This document shows positions 1-9,894 of a stretch of DNA of 64,000 nucleotides, in pieces. Source of the stretch: Martinezella rhizogenes (lineage in GTDB: Bacteria; Pseudomonadota; Alphaproteobacteria; Rhizobiales; Rhizobiaceae); the NCBI RefSeq assembly GCF_000799715.1, contig NZ_JUHG01000013.1:806001-870000 (forward strand), written 5' to 3'. Made by a program: the position numbers and the translations under genes. Numbering within the stretch: position 1 is the stretch's first letter; the number at the start of each line of letters is the position of its first letter. The notes beneath the pieces were generated by a model. That model was not told where the DNA came from. It did no database searches and worked only from the letters and a program-made list of their open reading frames with translations.

Positions 1-445
1 TCGTGACGCTGATTTTATGCGGGGCGGAGACCAGCTTTGCCGCCGGCGAACGGACATGACGAAACGTCGATCGGGAGACCGCTTGCCGGATGGCCCGATC
101 AAGCTCGTCACGAACATAGGTTCCGTAGAGATAGCGTGGCGGGCTGCTGGATCCGATATCCTCCGGCAACCGCCAGCCACTGGCCGGACCGTTCTCAATC
201 AGCCAACGCACGAGATGATCCGGATCTTCCGGATAGAGGGAGAAGGTCTCGGCAGCACCGTTCACCAGATGAACCGGCTCCGTCGTGCTATAGGCAACAC
301 CGCGTCCAAGCTCCTCGCGTGGTTCGATGATGGTGATCGAAAGCGGCACTTCGGCGCGGTCGAGCAATTTGAGCGCCGTTAGCGCGCCGGCAAAACCGCC
401 GCCGATAATGACAATCGAATGTTTCGTATAATGATCGATATGCAT
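1..445 (-). CDS. FAD/NAD(P)-binding oxidoreductase, N-terminal part (cut by window edge)
   Basis: Reading down from an ATG at 445 gives 148 codons still open at base 1, so only the N-terminus is present. It begins MHIDHYTKHSIVIIGGGFAG, a Rossmann dinucleotide fold with GGGFAG at residues 15-20, followed by GRGVAYS and a VHLVNGAAETF stretch typical of the FAD-NAD(P)-binding (NAD_binding_9) family. The gene is the last visible member of a minus-strand run containing a peptide-type ABC importer, an aldo/keto reductase and a DszC/SfnB-like monooxygenase. A role as a flavin- or NAD(P)H-handling partner in organosulfur use is inferred from context only. The true function depends on the missing C-terminus. 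Confidence 0.75.
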   Translation of the reverse strand, partial: MHIDHYTKHSIVIIGGGFAGALTALKLLDRAEVPLSITIIEPREELGRGVAYSTTEPVHLVNGAAETFSLYPEDPDHLVRWLIENGPASGWRLPEDIGSSSPPRYLYGTYVRDELDRAIRQAVSRSTFRHVRSPAAKLVSAPHKISVT

Positions 446-491
446 GCGATTTTCCGGAGTAATTGCTATCATGCAGAGCCGCGGCTTGGCC

Positions 492-1733
492 TTAGAAGAC
501 CTTGCCTTCCTCGAGATGCGTCGTCGTTCCGTTGATGTAATAGTCGCCGACCACCCTCGCCTTGTGCAGCAGCGGGTTGTGGTTGAGGAGCGTGCGGATG
601 TTGCGCCAGTGGCGATCGAGATTGAGGTGACGCGAGGTCGCCGACCCGCCACCCAGCTCGAAGACATTGGTCGCGGCGGCAAGCGCAAGCTGCGAGGTGA
701 CGATCTGTGTTCGCGCCGTCGTCAATGCGCTTTCGACCAGGGCCGCTTCCAGTTTTTGCGGATCGTCCTCCGCAAAGGCGACAACGGTCCGATCAAGTGC
801 CCGCGCGCTCTCGCGGATCAGGGTATCGACCGCAAACGAACCGGCTGCGATCTCGCCCAGGATCTTCTGCACGAAGGGATCCGCATTTGCCGTTTCGGCA
901 GCGCTATGAGCAGTCGATCGCGCCTGCCTGCGCACATAGCCCGTGCCCTCGGTAAGAACGCCGCGCACGGCGCCCGCCATCGAGGCGGCGAGATGCAGTT
1001 GCCGCAACGTCGAGGCATGGCGGCCGACAAGCGTATTCAGGCCTCGGGTGGAAATCTCGTGCGGCAGGACCTCGACATCTTCGAGCAGCACGCCGCCGCT
1101 TGCCGTCAGGCGCTGGCCCATGCCATCCCAGTCGTCGAGAATGGTGATGCCCTTGCGATCCACGGGCAGGAGAACGCCAACAAGCTGGTCTTCGTCGTTC
1201 CTGGCGCTAAAGGAGGCGAAGTCGGAAAAGGCCGTTCCCGTCGCGTACCATTTACGGCCGCTCAGCCGATAGCTGTCGCCGGATTTCGTCAGCCGTGTCG
1301 TTACGTCACCAGGGCGTTTGGTGCCCTGCTCCGTATGGGCACCGCCAAAGAGCTTGCCGGAGAGGACGCGGCCGAGCTGGGTCCGGTCGAGCGCCGTGTT
1401 GGGATTGAGCAGCAGCCCTTCAGTGAAATTGAAATGGCTTCTCAACGCATGAGCGACATTGGAGTCTGCCGCGCCGATCGTCATGATCATTTCGATATAA
1501 TCGACGACCGAACCGCCCGGACCTCCGAGATCGACGGGAATGCGTAATGTGCCGAGCCCTGCCTCCCTGAAGAGCCGGAACGCCTCGAACGGCAGCTCGC
1601 GCTCCAGGTCCCGCCTTGCCGCCTCCTTGGCAATCTCCGCCGCAAGCTCCGGCACCTTGGCAAGCAGCGCCGCCAGATTGGTGGAATGAGACACAGCCTG
1701 GACGGGCTGGATGGCTGGGGCGCTGGTCGGCAT
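492..1733 (-). CDS. DszC/SfnB-like flavin-dependent monooxygenase (acyl-CoA dehydrogenase fold)
   Basis: The 413-residue protein has the acyl-CoA dehydrogenase fold of the DszC/SfnB flavin monooxygenases, which use reduced FMN and oxygen on thioethers, sulfoxides or sulfones. Aligned by eye with DszC, His100 (in ALRSHFNF after GAADSNVAH) falls at the DszC active-site His92. His385 (in IRTLLNHNP) falls at DszC His391, in the HWRNIRT C-terminal motif. The start at 1733 has only a weak purine-rich ribosome site. The gene follows an aldo/keto reductase on the same strand. A DszB-like desulfinase and an SfnG-like monooxygenase lie divergently about 7 kb away, which supports sulfur scavenging. The substrate is unknown; an ordinary acyl-CoA dehydrogenase is less likely because the catalytic-Glu region is not recognisable. 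Confidence 0.8.
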   Translation of the reverse strand: MPTSAPAIQPVQAVSHSTNLAALLAKVPELAAEIAKEAARRDLERELPFEAFRLFREAGLGTLRIPVDLGGPGGSVVDYIEMIMTIGAADSNVAHALRSHFNFTEGLLLNPNTALDRTQLGRVLSGKLFGGAHTEQGTKRPGDVTTRLTKSGDSYRLSGRKWYATGTAFSDFASFSARNDEDQLVGVLLPVDRKGITILDDWDGMGQRLTASGGVLLEDVEVLPHEISTRGLNTLVGRHASTLRQLHLAASMAGAVRGVLTEGTGYVRRQARSTAHSAAETANADPFVQKILGEIAAGSFAVDTLIRESARALDRTVVAFAEDDPQKLEAALVESALTTARTQIVTSQLALAAATNVFELGGGSATSRHLNLDRHWRNIRTLLNHNPLLHKARVVGDYYINGTTTHLEEGKVF

Positions 1734-1802
1734 GGAGGAACTTTCTCGGCACCGGAAGGATGGATGTCAGGGCCCGCGACCGGCGAGCCCTGAGAGAGAT
1801 CG

Positions 1803-2861
1803 TCAGGCGACGGCGCGTGCAAGCGGCACGACATTGTCGGATGCCGATAGATTGCTGCGCGGCACCCGACCTTCGAGGGGGTGGCTTGGATCGTTGAAGC
1901 CAGGCGTCGACGGATGGCCCGTCGTCACCAGGCGATCGACCAGCGCTTCATCCTCGGCATCGAGCTTGACATCGAGGGCACGGATATAGCTATCCCAATG
2001 CTCTTCCGTGCGCGGCCCGGTGATGGCGGCGGAGATGAGCTTGTTGTTTAGCACCCAGGCGAGTGCGAATTCGGTCGGGGCGATGCCCTTGCGGGTCGCG
2101 TGCGCCGCAATTTCCTTGGCGATGGCGATCGATTCCGGGCGCCATTCGGTTTCCAGGATGCGCTTGTCACCACGGCCGGCGCGCGTGTCGCTCCCCGGCG
2201 CCTGCCCCGGCTCGTATTTGCCGGTCAGCACGCCACGCGCGAGCGGCGAATAGGAGACGACCCCGAGACCGTAATGATGGGCGGCCGGAAGCTGTTCGGC
2301 TTCGGCTGTGCGGTTAACGATATTGTAGAGCGGCTGGCTGGCAACCGGGCGGTCGATACCGAGCTGGTCGGCGAGCTGCGCGACCTCGGCGATACGCCAG
2401 CCACGGAAGTTCGAAACGCCGAAATAGCGCAACTTGCCAGCGCGGATGAGATCGGCAATAGCTCGCACCGGCTCCTCGAGCGGCGCATCGAAGACCGCCC
2501 GATGGAAATAGAGGATATCGATATAGTCGGTCTTCAGCCGACGCAGCGAATTCTCGACGGTCTCGATCACCCATTTGCGGGAATGGCCGCCAAGGTTCGG
2601 ACCCTTCTTGTGCGAGTTGACGAACTTTGTAGCGAGAACCCAATGATCGCGGTGGTTCTTTATACCGCGGCCGACAACCTCCTCGGACTTGCCGTCGTGG
2701 TAGACATCGGCCGTATCGACGAAGTTGACCCCCTGCTCGCGCGCCTTGTCGATGATCCGGAATGCAACATCGTCCGGCGTCGGGCCGCCGAACATCATCG
2801 TGCCGAGGCTCAGCGGCGATACCTTGAGGGCGCTGCGCCCCAGATAGCGATAATCAACCAT
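1803..2861 (-). CDS. Aldo/keto reductase
   Basis: A 352-residue NADPH-dependent aldo/keto reductase of the YghZ/Kv-beta-like type. The catalytic tetrad is visible: Asp49 and Tyr54 in VDTADVYHDGKSEE, Lys79 in LATKF, and His120 in ILYFHRAV. The GVSNFRGW and YSPLARGVLTGKY segments are family hallmarks. An in-frame ATG exists 12 bases upstream, at 2873, but the start at 2861 (MVDYRYLG) is preceded by GGAG with 6-nt spacing and matches the family N-terminus. It sits between the ABC ATPase and the DszC-like monooxygenase on the same strand, so it probably reduces a carbonyl product of the imported substrate; that role is inferred. Confidence 0.88.
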   Translation of the reverse strand: MVDYRYLGRSALKVSPLSLGTMMFGGPTPDDVAFRIIDKAREQGVNFVDTADVYHDGKSEEVVGRGIKNHRDHWVLATKFVNSHKKGPNLGGHSRKWVIETVENSLRRLKTDYIDILYFHRAVFDAPLEEPVRAIADLIRAGKLRYFGVSNFRGWRIAEVAQLADQLGIDRPVASQPLYNIVNRTAEAEQLPAAHHYGLGVVSYSPLARGVLTGKYEPGQAPGSDTRAGRGDKRILETEWRPESIAIAKEIAAHATRKGIAPTEFALAWVLNNKLISAAITGPRTEEHWDSYIRALDVKLDAEDEALVDRLVTTGHPSTPGFNDPSHPLEGRVPRSNLSASDNVVPLARAVA

Positions 2862-2878
2862 TTCATTCTCCATTGCTA

Positions 2879-3788
2879 TTAAGCGTGATGACAGGCGACG
2901 GCATGGTCGCCGTGGAATTGGCGCAAGGCTGGGTCCTCGACCCGACAGAGGTCGGTCGCCAGCGGACAGCGTGTGTGGAAGCGACAGCCCGACGGTGGGT
3001 TGTGCGGGCTCGGCAGGTCGCCGGTAATCGGAGCCGCTTGCCTGCGCTGGGACGGATCGGGCACGGCGGCGAGCAGCGCTTGCGTGTAGGGATGCTTGGC
3101 GCCGGTCCAGAGCGCGCTGGTCGAGGCGCTCTCGACGATCCGGCCGAGATACATGACGAGAACCCTGTCAGCGAAATACCTGACGACGGAGAGGTCGTGC
3201 GAAATGAAGAGATAGGAGAGCGACAGCTCCGTCTTCATCTCGACGAGAAGATTGAGGATCTGCGCCTGGATCGAAAGATCAAGAGCCGATACCGGCTCGT
3301 CGCAGATCACCAGTTCCGGCTGCAGGATCAGCGCGCGCGCAATCCCGATACGCTGGCGTTGGCCACCGGAGAATTCATGCGGATAGCGATCCAACGCATC
3401 CGGCGGCAGGCCGACGTGCTCGACCATCGACGCGGCGATCTGATCGCGACGCCTGCGGTCGCCAATGCCGTGAACGGCGAGCGGCGCGGTCAGGATTGCG
3501 CGGATCGTCTGGCGCGGATTGAGCGAGGCGAACGGATCCTGGAAGATCATCTGGATGTTGCGGCGGATGGAGCGCAACTCTTTCCCGGACATGGCCGAGA
3601 CATCGCGCCCCTTGAAGGTGACGCGGCCGGATGATGGATGGACGAGACGCATCAGCGACTTGCCGAGCGTCGACTTGCCACAGCCGGATTCGCCAACAAG
3701 CGCCACCGTCTCGCCCTCGCCGATCTCCAGCGAAACGTCGTCAACCGCCCGAACCGTGCCGGCGTTGGCTGAATAATGCGTCGAAAGC

Positions 3789-3811
<23 letters not shown>
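2879..3811 (-). CDS. Peptide-type ABC transporter ATP-binding protein (DppF/OppF family)
   Basis: A 310-residue ATPase of the oligopeptide/nickel importer class. Walker A is GESGCGKST, the signature is FSGGQRQRIGIARAL, Walker B is LVICDEP, and the switch His is in ISHDLSVV. The C-terminal oligo_HPY-type extension carries the GCRFHTRCP cysteine motif, characteristic of Dpp/Opp ATPases and sometimes associated with an iron-sulfur centre. The start overlaps the end of the preceding ATPase gene by 23 bases, which suggests translational coupling. It is the second ATPase of the importer encoded by 2879-6773, whose likely binding protein is encoded divergently at 7063. The substrate is unknown; the neighbours suggest an organosulfur compound or peptide. 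Confidence 0.9.
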
Positions 3812-4784
<973 letters not shown>

Positions 4785-4785
4785 C

Positions 4786-5787
4786 TTAGCGTTCCTCCGC
4801 AAAACGGGGATTGAGCGCATCATTCAAGCCGTCGCCGATCAGATTGAGCGCAAGAACCGTGAAGACGATGGCAAGGCCCGGCAAAGCGGTCAGGTACCAG
4901 GCGGTGCGGATGACGTCGCGGCCCGAACCGATCATCGAACCCCAGGAGACCTGATTGGGATCGCCGAGCCCCATGAACGACAGCGCCGATTCCATCAGGA
5001 TCGCACTTGCGACCATCACCGAGGAGGTGACGATCAGCGGCGGCAGCGCATTCGGCAAGATTTCGCGGAAGATGATGCGCCCATGACCGAAGCCGAGGCT
5101 GCGGGCGGCAAGCACGTAGTCCTTTTCGCGGATGCCGCGAAATTCGGCGCGTGTGAGGCGCGCGACCGTCGGCCAGCTGACGAGAGCAATGGCGACCGTT
5201 ACCGTCGTCGTGGTCGGCTGCGCGATCGCCACCAGCACCACGAGCAGGACGAAGCTTGGTGTCGTCTGGAAGATCTCGATGAGCTTGACGAGCACGTCGT
5301 CAACCAGCCCACCGAAATAACCGGCAAGCGCGCCGATCGTGATGCCGGCGCCAAGTCCGAGCAAGGTCGCCGCTATGCCGACGAGCAGCGATACGCGCGC
5401 GCCATGTAGAATGCCGGCAAGCACATCACGGCCCATGGAATCGGTGCCGAGCGGATAGGCGCCGTTCTGGCCCGGCCAGAGGAAGGGACGCGAGACCATC
5501 TCCATCGGGTCACCGGGATAAATGACCGGAGCGAGCAGCGCCGCAAGCGCCACGGCCGCGAGGAAGGCAAGGCCGAACAACGCGTTGGGGTTGGCAAGGA
5601 AGACCTTCACCTCCCGGCGCGCGCCGCGCCATCGCTGCCTACCAACCGAGGCGATACGCGCATCCGGCGCATGGATATGGGTCCAGCGTCCCGCCGAGCG
5701 CGGCGCGGCGGCGGGTTCGGGCTCAACGGTTGCCGCGGCGAGTTCGATCGGCTCTCCGGTATAGGGCCTGAGCTTGTGCGTATTCAT
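4786..5787 (-). CDS. Peptide-type ABC transporter permease (DppC family)
   Basis: A 333-residue inner-membrane permease with an N-terminal helix after residue 70 and the PLGTDSMGRDVLAGILHGARVSL motif region typical of DppC subunits, then further hydrophobic segments around the EAA loop (REILPNALPPLIV). ATG 5787 overlaps the stop of the upstream permease (ATGA) with GGAG 7 nt upstream, so it is preferred over the open frame to 5817. Roughly the first 70 residues form a polar, proline-rich cytoplasmic extension. It pairs with the DppB-like permease and the two ATPases in a four-gene unit. Confidence 0.9.
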   Translation of the reverse strand: MNTHKLRPYTGEPIELAAATVEPEPAAAPRSAGRWTHIHAPDARIASVGRQRWRGARREVKVFLANPNALFGLAFLAAVALAALLAPVIYPGDPMEMVSRPFLWPGQNGAYPLGTDSMGRDVLAGILHGARVSLLVGIAATLLGLGAGITIGALAGYFGGLVDDVLVKLIEIFQTTPSFVLLVVLVAIAQPTTTTVTVAIALVSWPTVARLTRAEFRGIREKDYVLAARSLGFGHGRIIFREILPNALPPLIVTSSVMVASAILMESALSFMGLGDPNQVSWGSMIGSGRDVIRTAWYLTALPGLAIVFTVLALNLIGDGLNDALNPRFAEER

Positions 5788-6773
5788 CGGCTTGCTCCGA
5801 TTCTGGGGTCGAGCCACGCTTGCAGAAGATCGACGGCCGCATTTGCGACGATCACGAGGAAGGAGGAGAGAAGCAGGATCCCGAGCAGCACGCTGAAATC
5901 GCGCGCCATGACCGCTTCGAAGGCCAAGCGCCCAAGGCCCGGCCAGCTATAGACCGTCTCCACCACCACGGCACCGCCGAGCATGCCTCCGAAATGCATA
6001 CCGGCCATGGTGGTGATCGGGATCAGCGCATTGCGCAGCACATGCCGCGTCGTCACGAAGAACGGCGACACGCCCTTGGCGCGGGCCGTGCGAACGAAAT
6101 CCTGCGACTTGACTTCGAGCATGGAGGCCCGCGTCAGCCGCGCGTAGATTGCGAGATAAAACAGCGACAGCGATGTCGCCGGCAGGACCATGTAGCGGGC
6201 ACGATCGAGCAGCGCCGGCAGGCCGGTCAACCGCGAGCCGATCGTGCTATCGCCGCCGCTCGGCAGCCAGCCGAGCTTGACGGAGAAAAACAGGATCAGC
6301 ATCAGGCCGATCCAGAATCCCGGGATCGAATAGAACAGCAGAGACACGATCGATATCAGCCGGTCCGGAATCCGCCCCGCGAAGGTCGCCATCAGCGAAC
6401 CCAGGATCAGTCCGACGGTGATCGCAATCGTCAGCGCGGCGAGCATCAACATCAGCGTCCCCGGCAGGCGTTGCCCGATCAGGTCAGCCACCGGCATGCC
6501 ATAGCGCGGCGAGAAGCCGAGGCTGAAATGCACGAGGTTGTTGAGGTAGTCTGCGAGCTGCACGAGGATAGGATTGTCGAGGCCGAACCGCGACCGCAGG
6601 GCCGCCATGGATTCGACCGTCGCAGAGCCCGCTTCCGCTGCCATGACGTCGGCGGCGTCGCCCGGCGCGAGCTTCAGCAGGAAGAAATTGAGAATGACGA
6701 TCCCGAGCATCGTCGGCACCGCCTGGATTACTGTTCGCCGGATTGCTCGTGCGATACGTCTATAAGCTGACAC
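5784..6773 (-). CDS. Peptide-type ABC transporter permease (DppB family)
   Basis: A 329-residue permease with six predicted membrane helices, starting with VIQAVPTMLGIVILNFFLLKLAPGD, the usual DppB opening with the APGD motif. The EAA-type loop is RHVLRNALIPITTMAG and the C-terminus is AVDLLQAWLDPRIGASR, a typical DppB ending. This is the first gene of the minus-strand operon. About 290 bases of AT-rich DNA separate it from the divergent binding-protein gene. Its stop codon overlaps the next permease start, indicating translational coupling. Confidence 0.9.
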   Translation of the reverse strand: MSAYRRIARAIRRTVIQAVPTMLGIVILNFFLLKLAPGDAADVMAAEAGSATVESMAALRSRFGLDNPILVQLADYLNNLVHFSLGFSPRYGMPVADLIGQRLPGTLMLMLAALTIAITVGLILGSLMATFAGRIPDRLISIVSLLFYSIPGFWIGLMLILFFSVKLGWLPSGGDSTIGSRLTGLPALLDRARYMVLPATSLSLFYLAIYARLTRASMLEVKSQDFVRTARAKGVSPFFVTTRHVLRNALIPITTMAGMHFGGMLGGAVVVETVYSWPGLGRLAFEAVMARDFSVLLGILLLSSFLVIVANAAVDLLQAWLDPRIGASR

Positions 6774-7062
6774 CGCGCTTCACCTCGCAACTGCTATCGC
6801 TGCCACTTCGCGGCATTGCAATAATAGTTGACTAAATCTGTGGATTTTGTCAAATCTACTTTAGCAAATAATTCTTATATCGGCTGAGAAATTACGATTT
6901 AATCGCAGTTAAAACCCATAATATCAGAGTAAATTAGCATAAAATATCAAACCGTATATCTGCCGAGGTAAAAAGCTCTACCGCAAGAAGCTTCCGCAGA
7001 AAGTGAAATCAGCAGGGGCTGGCCCGAGGGTCACAAGCCCGCAATGTGAAGGCTTGACGCTC
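6774..7062. promoter_or_regulatory. Divergent promoter region of the ABC importer/sulfur locus
   Basis: This is a 289-base, strikingly AT-rich gap between divergently transcribed units, in contrast to the GC-rich coding DNA on both sides. It must hold promoters for both the permease operon (minus) and the binding protein-monooxygenase-desulfinase operon (plus). It contains the inverted repeat at 6828-6853. A TTGACA read on the minus strand at 6853-6848 could be a -35 box for the permease operon. No -10 element stands out well enough to call. Confidence 0.6.
6828..6853. promoter_or_regulatory. Operator-like inverted repeat
   Basis: Arms TTGACTAAATC (6828-6838) and GATTTTGTCAA (6843-6853) are inverted copies with 10 of 11 positions matching around a 4-base centre. 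The repeat lies in the divergent promoter region and overlaps a TTGACA/TTGACT hexamer, which is where a repressor or activator dimer would control both operons. No regulator gene is adjacent in the window, so the binding protein is unknown. Confidence 0.45.
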
Positions 7063-8670
7063 ATGACCCGACTTCCGACCCCCACCCGCCGTAGCTTCCT
7101 CCTGACCTCGGTGGCCCTTGGCGTGACCATGGCAGCACGGCTGCCCGCTTCCGCCGCCGAACCTTCGCGCGGCGGCAGCGCGACCTTGCTGCTCTCGGCC
7201 GAACCTCCGGTTCTGACAACGATCGCGCATACCGCCTACAACTCGGTCTATGTATCGTCGAAGACGACGGAGGGCCTGCTCACCTATGACTTCGACCTCA
7301 ATCCCCAGCCGCTTCTAGCAAGGGAATGGTCGGTCAGCGACGACGGCCTGCGTTATACGTTCAAGCTTCGCGACGGCGTGAAATGGCATGATGGCCAGCC
7401 CTTTAGTTCGGCCGATGTCGCCTTCTCCATCGAGACCATCAAGGAGGTTCACCCGCGCGGGCGCAATACCTTCCTGAACCTCATCGATGTCGAAACGCCG
7501 GACGCACTGACGGCGATCCTGATCCTCTCCCGGCCGGCGCCCTACCTGATCACGGCGCTTGCCGCCTCGGAAACGCCGATCGTGCCACGGCACATCTATC
7601 AAGGCACGAAGGTAGCGGAAAACCCGACCAACCTTGCTCCGATCGGTACCGGCCCCTTCAAGTTCAAGGAATGGGTGCGCGGCAGCCATATCGTCTATGA
7701 ACGCAACCCGGACTATTGGGATCAGCCGCGTCCCTATCTCGATCAGTTGATCGTCCGCTTCATCCCCGATGCCGCATCTCGATCCATCGCCATCGAGACC
7801 GGCGAAATCGATCTGGCGCCATCGACGCCGGTGCCGCTCAGCGATCTCGAGCGTTTCAAAAGCCTGCCCGGCATCGCCTTCGAGACGCGCGGCTATCAAT
7901 ACGCCAACGGCGTCAGCCGCATCGAATTCAATCTCGAACGACCCTTCTTCAAGGATATCCGCGTCCGCCGGGCCTTCGCACATGTGATCGACCGCAAGGT
8001 CATCCGGAACACGATCAATTACGGCTATGGCGAAGCCATCCCCGGTCCGATCAACCCGAACCTGACGAAATGGTACGTGGCGGATCTGAAGACCTATCCG
8101 ATCGATCTGGCCCTTGCGGAAAAGCTTCTGGACGAGGCCGGTTATCCGCGTGGGGCCAATGGCATCCGCGCCCGCGTCAATCTCGACTATGTTCCAAGCG
8201 GCGAAAGCTACAGTCGTGGCTCCGAATATATTCGCCAGGCGCTCGCCAAGGTGGGGATCGATGCCACCGTGCGCAGCCAGGATTTCGCCACCTACACGAA
8301 GCGTATCTACACTGATCGCGACTTCGATTTCGCCTTCGAGGGCATGAGCAACCTGTTCGACCCGACCGTCGGCGTGCAGCGCCTCTACTGGAGCAAGAAC
8401 TTCAAGCCGGGCGTGCCCTTCTCCAACGGCTCGGCCTACAGCAACCCGAAGGTCGACGCCTTGCTGGAAGCCGCCGCCGTCGAGACCGACCCCACGAAGC
8501 GCGTCGCGCAGTGGCGGCAAATCCAGGAGATCCTGGTGGAGGACCTGCCGGCGATCGACATCGTCAGCCAGCCGGAACTCACCATCTACAACAAGCGCAT
8601 CGCCGACCACACGCGCGGCGGCGAAGGCATCGCCGGCAGCCTGGCCTATGCCTATGTCGCAACCGCCTGA
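7063..8670 (+). CDS. ABC transporter substrate-binding protein, family 5, Tat-exported
   Basis: A 535-residue extracellular solute-binding protein (SBP_bac_5 family) for the Dpp-type importer encoded divergently. It opens MTRLPTPTRRSFLLTSVALG, a twin-arginine signal (RRSFLLT) followed by a hydrophobic stretch ending near ASAAE. Family features include the YTFKLRDGVKWHDGQPF block and the NPDYWDQPRPYLDQLIVRFIPD region. ATG 7063 is preferred over an upstream in-frame GTG at 7003 because the Tat motif then sits at the N-terminus. Tat export of a dipeptide-type binding protein is seen in several Proteobacteria. Ligand unknown. Confidence 0.88.
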   Translation: MTRLPTPTRRSFLLTSVALGVTMAARLPASAAEPSRGGSATLLLSAEPPVLTTIAHTAYNSVYVSSKTTEGLLTYDFDLNPQPLLAREWSVSDDGLRYTFKLRDGVKWHDGQPFSSADVAFSIETIKEVHPRGRNTFLNLIDVETPDALTAILILSRPAPYLITALAASETPIVPRHIYQGTKVAENPTNLAPIGTGPFKFKEWVRGSHIVYERNPDYWDQPRPYLDQLIVRFIPDAASRSIAIETGEIDLAPSTPVPLSDLERFKSLPGIAFETRGYQYANGVSRIEFNLERPFFKDIRVRRAFAHVIDRKVIRNTINYGYGEAIPGPINPNLTKWYVADLKTYPIDLALAEKLLDEAGYPRGANGIRARVNLDYVPSGESYSRGSEYIRQALAKVGIDATVRSQDFATYTKRIYTDRDFDFAFEGMSNLFDPTVGVQRLYWSKNFKPGVPFSNGSAYSNPKVDALLEAAAVETDPTKRVAQWRQIQEILVEDLPAIDIVSQPELTIYNKRIADHTRGGEGIAGSLAYAYVATA

Positions 8671-8704
8671 CCGACACTGAAACGCCAGAAAGCACAAAGA
8701 CACC

Positions 8705-9883
8705 ATGTCCATCCAACATCAACCGGGCTCCTTCGTCGGACTGCCGAAATTTGTAGCACCCACCGACTTTCCCAAGAGCCCGCTGTCGCAAGCGCTGAAG
8801 CAGCCCGTTCTGCTCGGTCTCTTCCTGCCGATCCAGGCGGGCGGCTGGACGCAATCGACGCTGGAACGATCGACCGATTGGCGCTTCGACTACAACAAGG
8901 CACTGACGCTGCGGGCGGAAGAACTGGGTTTCGATCTGGTGTTCGCCCTGTCGCAATGGCTGCCGAAGGGTGGATATGGTGGTGTGTTCGACGGCCAAGC
9001 GCTCGACAGCTTCGTTTCGATCGCAGCGCTTGCAGGCCTGACGAAGAAGATCATGCTGATCTCCACCATGCATGTGCTCTACGGCCCCTGGCATCCGCTG
9101 CATCTCGCCAAGTTCGGCGCGACGCTCGATCACATCACCGGAGGGCGCTGGGGCATTAACGTCGTCACCGGCCATCGCGCCGTTGAGCACGAGATGTTCG
9201 GATGGCCACGGATCGAGCACGACAAACGTTATGATCTCGCCGCCGAATTTCTCGAAGTCGTGCAGCGACTGTGGAGCGATACCGAGAATTTCTCCTATGA
9301 GGGCGACAGCAGCTGGAAGCTCGGTGGCGGCTTCGTGACGCCGAAGCCGAATTACGGCCGGCCGATCCTGGTCAACGCGACCGGCTCCGATGCCGGGATC
9401 GCCTTTGCCGGCCGCTATTCGGATATCGTCTTCATCACCAGCCCGACCGGCGCCGATATCGACAGCGCGCTTCAATCCCTGCCTGCCCACACCAAGCGGG
9501 TCAAGGATGCGGCAGCCAGCGTCGGGCGCACCGTTCGCACGCTTCTCAATCCGATGGTCATCTGCAGGCCGACCGAGAAGGAAGCCTGGGCGCTCGCCGA
9601 CAGGATCGTAGACCATGCAGACCGGCGTTCGCCGCAGGGCTTCCAGTCGCTGAATTCTGACGCGCAGGCCTGGAAGGGCCGCGACGCCGAGGATCCCTAT
9701 CGCTTCATCGGCGGCAACATCCGTGTCATCGGCTCGCCGGAACAGGTGGTTGATCAATTCCTCAAGCTGAAAGCCGCCGGCGTCGATGGTCTCCAACTCA
9801 GCTTCTTCGATTTCCGCGACGACCTCGAATTCTTTGGCAGCGACGTTCTGCCGCTGATGAAGCAAGCGGGCCTGCGCAACTGA
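8705..9883 (+). CDS. LLM-class FMNH2-dependent monooxygenase (SfnG/DszA/SsuD-like)
   Basis: A 392-residue bacterial-luciferase-like flavin monooxygenase. The order LERSTDWRFDYNKALTLRAE, GPWHPLHLAKFGATLDHITG and RWGINVVTGH follows that of dimethylsulfone monooxygenase SfnG and alkanesulfonate monooxygenases. The IEHDKRYDLAAEFLEVVQRLW helix and the C-terminal DGLQLSFFDFRDDLEFFGSDVLPL are also SfnG-like. Such enzymes cleave C-S bonds in sulfones or sulfonates with FMNH2 supplied by a reductase. It lies 34 bases after the binding protein and 11 bases before the desulfinase-like gene, so the three are probably co-transcribed. DszA-type activity on a larger sulfone is possible; substrate not determinable. 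Confidence 0.85.
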   Translation: MSIQHQPGSFVGLPKFVAPTDFPKSPLSQALKQPVLLGLFLPIQAGGWTQSTLERSTDWRFDYNKALTLRAEELGFDLVFALSQWLPKGGYGGVFDGQALDSFVSIAALAGLTKKIMLISTMHVLYGPWHPLHLAKFGATLDHITGGRWGINVVTGHRAVEHEMFGWPRIEHDKRYDLAAEFLEVVQRLWSDTENFSYEGDSSWKLGGGFVTPKPNYGRPILVNATGSDAGIAFAGRYSDIVFITSPTGADIDSALQSLPAHTKRVKDAAASVGRTVRTLLNPMVICRPTEKEAWALADRIVDHADRRSPQGFQSLNSDAQAWKGRDAEDPYRFIGGNIRVIGSPEQVVDQFLKLKAAGVDGLQLSFFDFRDDLEFFGSDVLPLMKQAGLRN

Positions 9884-9894
9884 AAGGGATGCCC

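Noticed and set aside
7315..8712. A 465-codon minus-strand open frame opposite the Tat-exported binding protein.
   Set aside because: It is a mirror frame of a clear SBP_bac_5 gene and has no recognisable family features.
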